DNA of 49,957 nt from assembly GCA_902475435.1 (NCBI GenBank), contig CABRZL010000004.1, forward strand, positions 1-49,957. Reading direction: 5' to 3'. Origin of the DNA: an uncultured Eubacteriales bacterium. GTDB taxonomy: Bacteria > Bacillota > Clostridia > Oscillospirales > Oscillospiraceae. The notes beneath the pieces are model-generated. The model saw only the letters and a list, made by a program, of their open reading frames with translations, ran no database searches and was not told the origin of the DNA. The translations under genes were made by a program, and so were the position numbers. The first letter of the stretch is position 1; every line of letters begins with the position of its first letter. Shown here piece after piece: positions 32,416-40,624 of the stretch.

Positions 32416-32907
32416 TTACTGACGTCTTTTGCTCTTAGTGCGGTGATCGGAGTATTGCTTTATGGAAGAAATCTTGCTGTCCGAGTCAGCCATAAACTGT
32501 TTCAGCATATCGTCAAAAGACTGCGGCTCTTTTGTACCGCTGCTGCGGGGGCCGTTTTGCCGCCGATTATCCAGGCCGCTGCGCCGCTGGTTACCACCAC
32601 GATCCCCTTGGACATTACGAGTCTGACCACTGCGTTCGCCTTTGCCATCCTGGCGTGTTTGACGCTGAGGAGGGTCTATAGTTTTTTTAATAGACAGATT
32701 GATTTTTCCGGCTGAATCGATTGCGATAACTTTAACCTTAACCTCTTGACCAATGCTAAGATATTCATTGATATCGCTGACATATGCATGTGCAATTTCC
32801 GAAATATGTACCATGCCGGTTTTTCCGCCGGGCAAGGATACAAACGCGCCAAATTTTGTGATTCCGGTGACTTTTCCTTCCACAATTGCTCCTACTGCAA
32901 GCTCCAT
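32416..32907 (-). CDS. S1 RNA-binding domain protein (YabR-like)
   Basis: 163 residues. The S1 domain (1-75) reads GAIVEGKVTGITKFGAFVSL, then GMVHISEIAHAYV and GQEVKVKVIAID. A basic, Arg/Gln/Gly-rich disordered tail follows (about 80-125). The position after divIC matches yabR of Bacillus. The ATG follows GGAGG at some distance. A hairpin GAGACG/CGTCTC (32935-32952) lies between divIC and this gene. Confidence 0.92.
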   Translation of the reverse strand: MELAVGAIVEGKVTGITKFGAFVSLPGGKTGMVHISEIAHAYVSDINEYLSIGQEVKVKVIAIDSAGKINLSIKKTIDPPQRQTRQDGKGERSGQTRNVQGDRGGNQRRSGLDNRRQNGPRSSGTKEPQSFDDMLKQFMADSDSKISSIKQYSDHRTKSKRRQ

Positions 32908-32961
32908 ACTAAGGTTTTATCCTCCTTTGTTTTTGAGACGTCCCAGCGTCTCACCGTACTA

Positions 32962-33219
32962 CTATCCCCCGTCAAAAAATACGACATCGTCCGATGAGAC
33001 CATTCCTTCCTGCTGAAAAGCCCATTGTCGGACTGCATCATCCGTCATGGAAGCAGTTGCCTGAATGTCAGAGATTTCAGCCTTTATACGGGAACAGGCC
33101 TCCTGCAAAGAGGCAATTCGCTTTGTCTCAGCCAACAGGTCAACAGCTGCCCGGCTCATGCCCAGTGCAAGATAAATCCCTAATGCTGCCGCACAAATTC
33201 GGCTCAGGGAGTGTTTCAC
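32962..33219 (-). CDS. divIC: FtsB/DivIC-family cell division protein
   Basis: 85 residues. Short cytoplasmic start, one membrane segment (ICAAALGIYLALGMS), then a coiled-coil stretch (AETKRIASLQEACSRIKAEI). This is the septum-formation-initiator layout, and the position between yabQ and yabR supports the name. The start is GTG at 33219 in a GTGA overlap with the yabQ stop, after AAGGAGAG. A much longer upstream frame runs inside yabQ and is rejected. Confidence 0.85.
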   Translation of the reverse strand: MKHSLSRICAAALGIYLALGMSRAAVDLLAETKRIASLQEACSRIKAEISDIQATASMTDDAVRQWAFQQEGMVSSDDVVFFDGG

Positions 33220-33671
33220 GGTTGTCTCTCCTTTTTTCTGTGTCGTTTCGGAGAAAACGGTACTACTTTTATTGTACCCCATTTTCCCGAAGATGGAAAG
33301 AGTTTTTTTACAAGTTTTCGTAAAAAAAACAAACTTTTTTTTGCTGGAAGAAAGATGATTCGGACGAAATGCTGTAAGCGTTGGAGGAGACGCCTCCAAA
33401 GGCGCACAAGGTACACGCTGACTGTCAAAAAATATAGGCCTGATCCGAGGAATACGCCCAGACACTGATAAATTCGAAGCCCTCGTGTATAAATGGAAGT
33501 GAGCCACATTGCCAGGAAGAAGATCAGTCCAAACAGAATGTCTACAGGGATTGTGAGCCTTGGATGTTCACGCCGAAGAGCTCGTCCCATATCATAGAGA
33601 ATTCCCAGTATGATGCCTAAGATTGCAGAACAGAAGAACTCGATGGTCTGGCGGCTTAAATCAATGCTCAT
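33216..33671 (-). CDS. yabQ: Spore cortex biosynthesis protein YabQ
   Basis: 151 residues, mostly hydrophobic N-terminal half (QTIEFFCSAILGIILGILYDMGRAL, then ILFGLIFFLAMWLTSIYTRG) and a basic tail. The sequence and position between yabP and divIC match YabQ, a membrane protein needed for the spore cortex in Bacillus. The ATG at 33671 is in an ATGA overlap with the yabP stop. Confidence 0.92.
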   Translation of the reverse strand: MSIDLSRQTIEFFCSAILGIILGILYDMGRALRREHPRLTIPVDILFGLIFFLAMWLTSIYTRGLRIYQCLGVFLGSGLYFLTVSVYLVRLWRRLLQRLQHFVRIIFLPAKKSLFFLRKLVKKLFPSSGKWGTIKVVPFSPKRHRKKERQP

Positions 33672-33958
33672 CGAAATAACCGGGAGAGAAAGCTCCCCTG
33701 TGTTTTGGCGCTTTCTTCATAGACCATACTGTCCACTTCCCCGGTAATCTTTACCTCGCCGGAACCCAGATTCAGCTGTTCTACATGGAGATCCCGGCCG
33801 CGAAGAATCAAAGTACCCCGGCTTGTCTCCAAGACTGCGGCTGCTTCATCAAAACTCTCCACATCGGTCACTCCGGTGACAGACAGTTTGTTTCGGCCCT
33901 CTAGAGTCAGCCGATGATTTACCGCCAGATTTGAATCCTCTTTCACGGTCATGGCCAT
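33668..33958 (-). CDS. yabP: Sporulation protein YabP
   Basis: 96 residues. HRLTLEGRNKLSVTGVTDVESFDE and GTLILRGRDLHVEQLNLGSGEVKITGEVD are typical of the YabP/YqfC family, which in Bacillus is made in the mother cell under sigma-E. The ATG at 33958 follows GGGAGG at 8 bases. It starts the yabP-yabQ-divIC-yabR block and is divergent from hisS. Confidence 0.93.
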   Translation of the reverse strand: MAMTVKEDSNLAVNHRLTLEGRNKLSVTGVTDVESFDEAAAVLETSRGTLILRGRDLHVEQLNLGSGEVKITGEVDSMVYEESAKTQGSFLSRLFR

Positions 33959-34037
33959 ATGTATTCCTCCCCGTTGTGTTCTCATAGAATCATATTCCCG
34001 ATGGCAGGAAATTATGACGGAAATTTTTCAGAAGAAA

Positions 34038-34066
34038 TTGACAAACCATAAATTTTGCACTACAAT
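34038..34066 (+). promoter_or_regulatory. Promoter of the hisS leader
   Basis: TTGACA (34038-34043), 17 bases, TACAAT (34061-34066). Confidence 0.88.
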
Positions 34067-34072
34067 GGCAAT

Positions 34073-34316
34073 AACGCAAAGATGGAAAAGCAGTATCGAA
34101 GCCTTTTCTGCGAAAGAGAGTGGGTCGTAGGCTGAAAGCCCATGTAGAAAATTTCGAGAAGGACATTTCTGGAGCGGGCGTATAAGGCCAAGGCCGAAGT
34201 CGCAGGGGGCCCCACCATACGGGGGATGAAAGGGCGGAATGAATTCCCGCCGAAATTGGGTGGCACCACGAAGCATAATTGCTCTCGTCCCAAGGGGACG
34301 GGGGCATTGTTTTTCT
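34073..34316 (+). ncRNA. Histidine T-box leader
   Basis: A long structured leader before hisS. AGAGAG lies in stem I. GGACATTTCTGGAGCG puts the specifier codon CAT (His, 34164-34166) before the conserved GGAG part. The T-box itself reads TTGGGTGGCACCACG (34257-34270). A terminator stem CGTCCC/GGGACG (34286-34300) is followed by a T-run (to 34316). Uncharged tRNA-His would bind and allow read-through into hisS. Confidence 0.92.
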
Positions 34317-34347
34317 TGTAAAATTTATGGTTGAAAGGAATTTTAAT

Positions 34348-35709
34348 ATGGAGAAAATGAAACCACGTACGCTCTCGGGATTTATGGAACTGCTGCCTCA
34401 GAGACAAATGCAGATGGAGAAATTTATGCAAGTGCTCCGGGAGACATACAGCCTTTATGGATTTACACCATTGGATACCCCGATTATTGAAGATGCGCAG
34501 ATTTTGCTGGCGAAGGGCGGTGGTGAAACGGAAAAACAAATTTACCGTTTCCAAAAAGGCGACAACGATTTGGCGCTGAGGTTTGATCTCACTGTGCCTC
34601 TGGCGAAGTATGTTGCGCTTCATTACGGGGCTCTGAACTTTCCGTTCCGCAGATTTCAGATCGGGAAGGTTTACCGTGGAGAACGGGCGCAGCGGGGACG
34701 TTTCCGGGAATTTTATCAAGCGGATATTGATATTATCGGGGACGGAAAATTGGATGTTATGAATGAAGCGGAAATACCGGCGATTATCTATAAGACGTTC
34801 TCCCGGCTGGGATTAAAGCGGTTCCAGATCCGGGTGAACAACCGTAAAATTTTAAATGGATTTTATGCGATGTTGGGGCTTGAAGAAAAGTCCGCTGATA
34901 TTATGCGCACAGTCGATAAGCTCGATAAAATTGGCGCAGAAAAAGTAAAAGCGATTCTTGTAGAGGATCAGGGGATTTCCGAAGAGATTGCCCAGGAAAT
35001 TTTGAATTTTATTGCGATTTCCGGATCAAATACAGACGTGCTTTCTGCATTACAGGGTTATACCGATCGCAACGAGTTGTTCGATCAGGGGTATGAGGAG
35101 CTCTGTACTGTGACAAAGTATCTTTCTGACTTTGGGGTCCCCCAGGAACAGTTTAAGGTAGATTTGACAATCGCCAGAGGGCTTGACTACTATACTGGAA
35201 CTGTTTATGAGACACAGATGCTGGATCATCCGGAAATTGGTTCGATTTGCTCCGGTGGGCGTTATGATAATTTGGCGGAGTATTATACGGACAAGTCTCT
35301 GCCCGGTGTTGGCATTTCGATCGGTGTAACCCGTCTGTTTTATGTGTTGGAGGAGCAGGGGTATTTGAATGACGATATCATTACGGCACCTGCCGATGTT
35401 CTGGTAATATCCTTGACTGAGAATATGGGCCCCGCAATTGCTGCTGCCACAGCACTGCGGGAGGCCGGTATCCGCACGCAAATCTACAGCGAACAAAAGA
35501 AATTTAAAGCAAAAATGTCTTATTGCGCAAAGCTTGGGATTCCATTTGCAGTGCTTTTGGGCGAGGATGAGATTCAGGAAAACAAGCTCTCTGTGAAAAA
35601 TTTTACCACTGGTGAACAGGTAATGATTTCAATCGAAGAGGCGATCCAACGCATAAAGGCAGAGCTTTTGGAGCGGAACAAAGGCAGTGTCATCGCAGAA
35701 AAACAATAA
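34348..35709 (+). CDS. hisS: Histidyl-tRNA synthetase
   Basis: 453 residues. Class II aminoacyl-tRNA synthetase motifs: RFDLTVPLAKYV, the motif 2 part KVYRGERAQRGRFREFYQAD, and motif 3 GISIGVTRLF; histidine-binding ARGLDYYTGTVYE. The C-terminal anticodon domain covers about 360-453. The ATG at 34348 follows AAAGGAA; an earlier in-frame ATG at 34279 is inside the T-box. Controlled by the T-box and followed by aspS after 25 bases. Confidence 0.97.
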   Translation: MEKMKPRTLSGFMELLPQRQMQMEKFMQVLRETYSLYGFTPLDTPIIEDAQILLAKGGGETEKQIYRFQKGDNDLALRFDLTVPLAKYVALHYGALNFPFRRFQIGKVYRGERAQRGRFREFYQADIDIIGDGKLDVMNEAEIPAIIYKTFSRLGLKRFQIRVNNRKILNGFYAMLGLEEKSADIMRTVDKLDKIGAEKVKAILVEDQGISEEIAQEILNFIAISGSNTDVLSALQGYTDRNELFDQGYEELCTVTKYLSDFGVPQEQFKVDLTIARGLDYYTGTVYETQMLDHPEIGSICSGGRYDNLAEYYTDKSLPGVGISIGVTRLFYVLEEQGYLNDDIITAPADVLVISLTENMGPAIAAATALREAGIRTQIYSEQKKFKAKMSYCAKLGIPFAVLLGEDEIQENKLSVKNFTTGEQVMISIEEAIQRIKAELLERNKGSVIAEKQ

Positions 35710-35734
35710 TCTTAGAAATTAGGAGTAAATGGTT

Positions 35735-37525
35735 ATGGATAATTTGCAAAACTTTACCCGTACAGACTATTGTGGCAATTATCGGCTGGAACATGTGGGG
35801 AAGAAAGTATCTGTTTGTGGATGGGTCCAGCGTGTGCGGAACCTTGGCAGTTTGATGTTTCTTGATCTCCGGGATCGGAGCGGGATTTTACAATTGGCGT
35901 TTGACGATGCGACAGCGCCCGATGTATTTGAGAAAGCATCCGGATTCAAGAGCGAATACGTGATTGCGGCTACCGGTACTATTCGGGAACGGGAAGCGAA
36001 ATCAAAAAAAATTCCCACAGGGGATGTAGAATTGTATGTGGATGAGGTTCGTCTCCTAAGCCAAAGTGAAACGCCGCCGTTTTCCATTGAGGACGGCTGT
36101 AATGCTAATGAAAATCTGCGGCTTCAGTATCGATATTTAGATCTCCGCCGGCCGGAACTCCAGAAAAAGATCATGTTCCGACATAAAGTAGCCAAGATAA
36201 CCAGGGATTATTTTGACGAAAATGGATTTATCGAAATTGAAACACCGACTCTGATTGGATCTACGCCGGAAGGGGCCAGAGACTTCCTGGTTCCATCCCG
36301 TATGCACAAGGGAAAATTCTATGCCTTGCCTCAGTCGCCGCAAATTTATAAACAACTGACCATGGTGGCGGGATTTGACCGTTATCTTCAAATTGCCCGT
36401 TGTTATCGAGATGAAGATTTGCGGGCCGACCGTCAGCCGGAGTTTACGCAGATTGACATGGAAATGAGTTTTGTCACGATGGAAGACGTGCTGCATATGG
36501 GTGAAGGATACCTGCAGCGGCTGTTCCGTGACGCTATGTGGATTGAATTGGGGCCCATTCCAAGGATGACATATGCAGAGGCGATGGAGTCCTATGGATC
36601 CGATAAACCGGATACGCGGTTTGACATGAAACTCTTTGATTTAGCAGATGTAGTGCAGAATTGTAACTTTGCAGTTTTTCAGAATGCGCTGAAAGCCGGC
36701 GGAGGCGTTCACGGCATCTGTGCCAAGAATTGTGTCAAGGTTCTAACGCGGAAAGAACTTGACAAGCTCACAGAGTATATCCGTGGTATGGGCGGCGGCG
36801 GAATTGCGTGGATCCGTATGAATGAGGATGGAACGCGTGCATCATCCTTCCAGAAATTTATGACGGAAGAAGAGATGAAAGCCATTATTCAGCGGGCCGG
36901 CGCAGAGGCGGGCGATGTCGTCATGATTGTCTCCGACGCCAAGTATAATCAGGGCCTTACACAGCTGGGGCAGCTTAGGATTACGGTAGCAAAAAAGCTG
37001 GATATCATTCCAAAGGACAAGTTTAATCTGTTGTGGATTGTGGAATTTCCCTTCTTTGACTGGGATGAAGAGGCTGAGTGCTGGGTGGCGATGCATCATC
37101 CTTTTACCATGCCTATGGAGGAGTGTCTCGACTATTTGGAAGATGACAGCCGCAAGGGAGAGGTAAGAGCGCAGTGCTATGATCTTGTGCTCAATGGAGT
37201 TGAACTGGCTTCCGGGTCTATCCGTGTTACAGATCCGGTTCTCCAGGATCGGATTTTCCGCATATTGGGACTTTCCGAGGAGGAGGCGCAACAGAAGTTC
37301 GGCTTTTTAACCGGCGCGTTCCGGTATGGCGCGCCGCCCCATGGCGGCATGGCGCTGGGGCTGGATCGAATTGTGATGCAGCTCACAGGATCTGAAAGCC
37401 TGAGAGATGTTGTGGCCTTTCCAAAGCTGCAAAATGCCACGGAGCCTATGACAGGTTGTCCCGGAACGGTATCTCTGGAACAGTTGGACGAGTTAGGTAT
37501 TGCCGTGGTGCAAAAAGAAGAATGA
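35735..37525 (+). CDS. aspS: Aspartyl-tRNA synthetase
   Basis: 596 residues, bacterial length. N-terminal OB-fold (VSVCGWVQRVRNLGSLMFLDLRD), class II core with YRDEDLRADRQPEFTQIDMEMSF, the bacterial GAD insertion (about 290-420), and motif 3 GMALGLDRIVMQL. The ATG at 35735 sits 9 bases after AGGAG; an ATG six bases earlier is too close to it. It follows hisS closely and is probably read with it, so the His T-box may also affect it. Confidence 0.97.
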   Translation: MDNLQNFTRTDYCGNYRLEHVGKKVSVCGWVQRVRNLGSLMFLDLRDRSGILQLAFDDATAPDVFEKASGFKSEYVIAATGTIREREAKSKKIPTGDVELYVDEVRLLSQSETPPFSIEDGCNANENLRLQYRYLDLRRPELQKKIMFRHKVAKITRDYFDENGFIEIETPTLIGSTPEGARDFLVPSRMHKGKFYALPQSPQIYKQLTMVAGFDRYLQIARCYRDEDLRADRQPEFTQIDMEMSFVTMEDVLHMGEGYLQRLFRDAMWIELGPIPRMTYAEAMESYGSDKPDTRFDMKLFDLADVVQNCNFAVFQNALKAGGGVHGICAKNCVKVLTRKELDKLTEYIRGMGGGGIAWIRMNEDGTRASSFQKFMTEEEMKAIIQRAGAEAGDVVMIVSDAKYNQGLTQLGQLRITVAKKLDIIPKDKFNLLWIVEFPFFDWDEEAECWVAMHHPFTMPMEECLDYLEDDSRKGEVRAQCYDLVLNGVELASGSIRVTDPVLQDRIFRILGLSEEEAQQKFGFLTGAFRYGAPPHGGMALGLDRIVMQLTGSESLRDVVAFPKLQNATEPMTGCPGTVSLEQLDELGIAVVQKEE

Positions 37526-37569
37526 TTGTTGATTCTATGGGCCATTAAAAAACCATGGGGTGACAAAAT

Positions 37570-38124
37570 ATGTGCGGACGATATCTATTTTCTCTGAAAT
37601 CAGAGGATCGAGCCTCTTTGCGGCTCCTTGCGCTGTTTACAGCTCAATTTCCAGAGGATGTGCCACCAGACGGAGAAATTTTTCCTGGAATGACGGTGCC
37701 CATCTTGGTAAGCGGCGGGAAACGATTGCAGATGATTCAGGCGAGATGGGGGTATCAAACGAGAAGCAAACAGCTGATTAATGCCCGCTGGGAAACTTTT
37801 GAAGAGAAGCCGACGTTTCGCGAGGGAATGCGCTGTGTAGTTCCTACCTCTGGTTTTTATGAGTGGAGTACTGAGAGGAAAAAATATCTGTTTCAGGGAC
37901 AAACACCGCTGCTATACCTGGCGGGAATTTGTCGACGGGAAGCAGATGAAATAAAATTTGTTATCTTGACATGCTCTGCCAATGGGGAGGTGCGAGGGGT
38001 TCATCAGCGAATGCCGGTCATTCTGCCTCAAAATGCCCTGTTGCGCTGGGTTTCCGGCGCGGTGCCACAGGAGTTGCAGGAGATTTCATCCATTCCGTTG
38101 CAGAAACAAATCATCGATTCATAA
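37570..38124 (+). CDS. SRAP-family abasic-site DNA-binding protein (HMCES/YedK-like)
   Basis: 184 residues. It starts MCGRY, so Cys2 becomes the catalytic N-terminal residue that bonds to abasic sites in single-stranded DNA. Further family marks: NARWE (71-75), SGFYEW (Glu98) and HQRMPVIL (His145). It protects abasic sites during replication. The start must be 37570 because the Met-Cys end is needed. Follows aspS. Confidence 0.95.
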   Translation: MCGRYLFSLKSEDRASLRLLALFTAQFPEDVPPDGEIFPGMTVPILVSGGKRLQMIQARWGYQTRSKQLINARWETFEEKPTFREGMRCVVPTSGFYEWSTERKKYLFQGQTPLLYLAGICRREADEIKFVILTCSANGEVRGVHQRMPVILPQNALLRWVSGAVPQELQEISSIPLQKQIIDS

Positions 38125-38129
38125 GTTTA

Positions 38130-38163
38130 ACGCAGACCGAAGTTTCTTCGGTCTGCGTTTCTT
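38130..38163 (+). terminator. Terminator after the SRAP gene
   Basis: ACGCAGACCGAAG-TTT-CTTCGGTCTGCGT, then TTCTTTC. Confidence 0.92.
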
Positions 38164-38186
38164 TCATAGGCGGTGCGTTCATTCTC

Positions 38187-39311
38187 TTATTTCAGTTGAT
38201 CAATGGCAGATCGCAAAGCGATCAGAAATGCATCGATATCGTGTTCTGGGGTTTCAAAACCTAGGCTGATCCGGATGGAACCGTCAATTTGATCGGATGG
38301 CACATTCATTGCTTCCAATACATGGCTTCGGTGACCCTTCGCACAGGCAGAGCCAGCGGACACATAAATACCCTGTTTTTCCAGCATGCCAATTAGTCCT
38401 TGACTTCGGACTCCGGGAATGGCTATGCAGAGGATGTGAGGAGCGGTATGCGCTCCAATTAGTACTGCTTCCGGTATTGTTTCCTGGAGGCCGGCGATAC
38501 AACGGGCTTTCAGCGACTCCATGTTCCGAAGATTTTCGCGAAGATGTTGGGTATGGGCCTCGCAGGCCGCACCGAATCCAACAATACCAGGTACGTTTTC
38601 TGTTCCCGAACGCATATTTCGCTCTTGCCCGCCTCCATATAAAAATGGTGGCAAGTGGAGTGCTTTGTTCACATATACAGCGCCGCAGCCTTTCGGACCA
38701 CCGATTTTATGGGCGCTGATTGTCACAATATCAGCGCCCAGCGATGATATGCGAAAGGGAATCTTTAGAAAACCCTGAACAGCGTCGGTGTGGAATACGG
38801 CGTGAGATCTTTGATGAACCAGTTTCGCCATAGTTGAAATATCGTTGACTGCTCCTGTTTCGTTGTTGACCATCATCACCGATACAAGAATAGTGTCTGG
38901 GCGTAAAGCCGCCAATAAATCTTTTGATGAAATGCTGCCGTCAGGCTGAGGATGGAGGTAGGTGACAACAAAGCCCTGTTCTTCCAGTGCGCTTATGGGA
39001 TGGAGTACTGCGTGGTGTTCCACTGCGGTCGTGATGATATGTTTGCCGCGCTTACCAAAGCGATGGGCTACAGAAAAAATGGCGAAATTATCGCCTTCTG
39101 TACCACCTGAGGTGAAAAAAACTTGACCTGCCTCACAGCCCAAGGCAGCGGCCACCTGTTGCCGGGCGTTTTTCACTACGCGTTCTGCAAGCAGGCCACG
39201 ACTGTGGACTGCGGAAGGATTGCCCCAATTTTCTGTTAGTGCATTCATCATGGCGGAAACCGCTGCCGGGCATGGTTTTGTGGTGGCGGCATTGTCGAGA
39301 TAAATTTCCAA
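38187..39311 (-). CDS. Cysteine desulfurase (NifS/IscS family)
   Basis: 374 residues. PLP lysine 202 in SAHKIGGPKG, catalytic Cys323 in SAGSACAKGHRSHVL, and start MEIYLDNAATTKP. It takes sulfur from cysteine for Fe-S clusters or tRNA thiolation. The start is TTG at 39311, with AAGGAG eight bases before it; TATAAT (39345-39350) lies upstream. No iscU or mnmA gene is beside it, so its partner is unknown. Confidence 0.94.
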   Translation of the reverse strand: MEIYLDNAATTKPCPAAVSAMMNALTENWGNPSAVHSRGLLAERVVKNARQQVAAALGCEAGQVFFTSGGTEGDNFAIFSVAHRFGKRGKHIITTAVEHHAVLHPISALEEQGFVVTYLHPQPDGSISSKDLLAALRPDTILVSVMMVNNETGAVNDISTMAKLVHQRSHAVFHTDAVQGFLKIPFRISSLGADIVTISAHKIGGPKGCGAVYVNKALHLPPFLYGGGQERNMRSGTENVPGIVGFGAACEAHTQHLRENLRNMESLKARCIAGLQETIPEAVLIGAHTAPHILCIAIPGVRSQGLIGMLEKQGIYVSAGSACAKGHRSHVLEAMNVPSDQIDGSIRISLGFETPEHDIDAFLIALRSAIDQLK

Positions 39312-39412
39312 AAGGAAAACTCCTTCCTGTGCTTTCTGCTCTTCATTATATCAAGAGTTGCTGGATTTGTACAGAAAAAGCGGAAAACCCGCCAGAAAGG
39401 TTTTAAGAGAAG

Positions 39413-39443
39413 TTCCCCTGTTTCACAGAGTGAAACAGGGGAA
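39413..39443 (-). terminator. Terminator after the rubrerythrin gene
   Basis: TTCCCCTGTTTCAC and GTGAAACAGGGGAA, a perfect 14-bp stem with a 3-base loop, followed on the minus strand by CTTCTCTT. Confidence 0.9.
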
Positions 39444-39475
39444 AGCTATGGCATGGATTTTGAGAATTTTTTAGA

Positions 39476-40024
39476 TTAACCGAAGTATCTCTTCAGGAGA
39501 CCGGCCAGCGCACGGCCATGACGTGCCTCGTCGCGGGCCATCTCATGCACGGTGTCATGGATAGCGTCCAGGCCCAATTTCTTAGCGCGGGTAGCCAAAT
39601 CGGTTTTCCCGGCAGTAGCGCCCATTTCAGCTTCTACACGCATCGTCAAGTTCTTCTTGGTAGAGTCGGTAACGACTTCGCCCAGCAGCTCAGCAAACTT
39701 TGCGGCATGCTCAGCCTCCTCGTATGCAGCCTTTTCCCAATAGAGACCGATCTCGGGATAACCTTCACGATGTGCTACACGAGCCATAGCCAGGTACATG
39801 CCAACCTCAGAGCACTCGCCTTCAAAGTTGGAGCGCAGGTCTGCTTTGATATCTTCGGGAGCGTCGGCGGCAATGCCTACCACATGCTCGGCAGCATAGG
39901 AATCGCCCTCGTCCATCTTCTTAAACTTGTCAGCGCCAACGCCGCAGAGAGGACATTTGAAATCAGCGGGAAGAGAATCTCCCTCATAGACATAACCACA
40001 AACAGTGCATACAAACTTTGCCAT
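39476..40024 (-). CDS. Reverse rubrerythrin
   Basis: 182 residues. The rubredoxin domain comes first (CTVCGY and CPLCG, Cys 6, 9, 24, 27), followed by the diiron four-helix domain with FEGECSEVGMYL, YEEAEHAAKF and MARDEARHG. This domain order is that of reverse rubrerythrins, NADH-linked hydrogen peroxide and oxygen reductases of clostridia. The ATG follows GGAGG. It lies 49 bases after perR on the same strand and probably belongs to its regulon. Confidence 0.96.
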   Translation of the reverse strand: MAKFVCTVCGYVYEGDSLPADFKCPLCGVGADKFKKMDEGDSYAAEHVVGIAADAPEDIKADLRSNFEGECSEVGMYLAMARVAHREGYPEIGLYWEKAAYEEAEHAAKFAELLGEVVTDSTKKNLTMRVEAEMGATAGKTDLATRAKKLGLDAIHDTVHEMARDEARHGRALAGLLKRYFG

Positions 40025-40073
40025 AATAATTTACCTCCAAAAAGTTGTTTATAAAACGGGAAAAGCCCGTTAC

Positions 40074-40466
40074 TTATGAAATTGTGCGACGGCATTGAGG
40101 GCAAAGCCCTGTAAACCGAAGGGATGTACCAGTAATGTTGCAGTCAAAAACTTTTTCGGTCTGTGAAACCAGATCTTTGGGAATCCGGATCTCCATTAAA
40201 TCTAAGACTGCATTACACCGGGTACAAATAAAATGGGTATGAGGCTGTATATTTGCATCAAACCGCTCCTGCCCGGCAACTACACCAACGGATCGAATTT
40301 TTCCAGCATCTTTTAGCTGTGTTAGATTTCGATAAACAGTGGCCAAGCTCAGATCAGGAAAACTTGGGCGCAGCTGTTGAAAGATCCAGTCCGCCGTTGG
40401 GTGAGTATCAGTAGAACAGAGGCAAGAATATATGGCCTCCCGCTTTTTACTGAATCGATGTTTCAC
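40074..40466 (-). CDS. perR: Fur-family peroxide repressor PerR
   Basis: 130 residues. Winged HTH (DLSLATVYRNLTQLKDAGKI), a zinc site with CTRC and CPQC, and metal-sensing His residues (HTHF). The start is GTG at 40466 with AAGGAG six bases before it. The operator just upstream and the adjacent reverse rubrerythrin point to PerR rather than Fur or Zur. Confidence 0.92.
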   Translation of the reverse strand: MKHRFSKKREAIYSCLCSTDTHPTADWIFQQLRPSFPDLSLATVYRNLTQLKDAGKIRSVGVVAGQERFDANIQPHTHFICTRCNAVLDLMEIRIPKDLVSQTEKVFDCNITGTSLRFTGLCPQCRRTIS

Positions 40467-40486
40467 AGTGCACTCCTTAATAAAAA

Positions 40487-40501
40487 TGATAATTATTATT
40501 G
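40487..40501 (-). promoter_or_regulatory. PerR box
   Basis: TGATAAT-T-ATTATTG matches the 7-1-7 PerR consensus TTATAAT-N-ATTATAA at 11 of 14 positions. It lies between the promoter and the perR start, so perR probably represses itself. Confidence 0.75.
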
Positions 40502-40513
40502 ATTACGTGCAGA

Positions 40514-40541
40514 ATTATAGCATGCTTCATATCATTTGTAA
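40514..40541 (-). promoter_or_regulatory. Promoter of perR
   Basis: TTACAA (40536-40541), 16 bases, TATAAT (40514-40519) on the minus strand. Confidence 0.7.
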
Positions 40542-40576
40542 AGGGGTTTTTGAAAAATTATCGAAAAATTTTTATG

Positions 40577-40612
40577 AAAAAATCCAGGGCCAACCATGGT
40601 CCTGGATTTTTT
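40577..40612. terminator. Terminator after the GH3 gene
   Basis: AAAAAATCCAGG and CCTGGATTTTTT pair around a 12-base loop. Confidence 0.85.
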
Positions 40613-40624
40613 CATAGATACTGA

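Noticed and set aside
32935..32952. Hairpin between divIC and the S1 gene as terminator
   Set aside because: On the coding strand it is followed by A-rich sequence, not a U-run.
33230..33507. Long N-terminal extension of divIC
   Set aside because: It overlaps yabQ in another frame; a GTG with a good ribosome binding site at 33219 gives the normal 85-residue protein.
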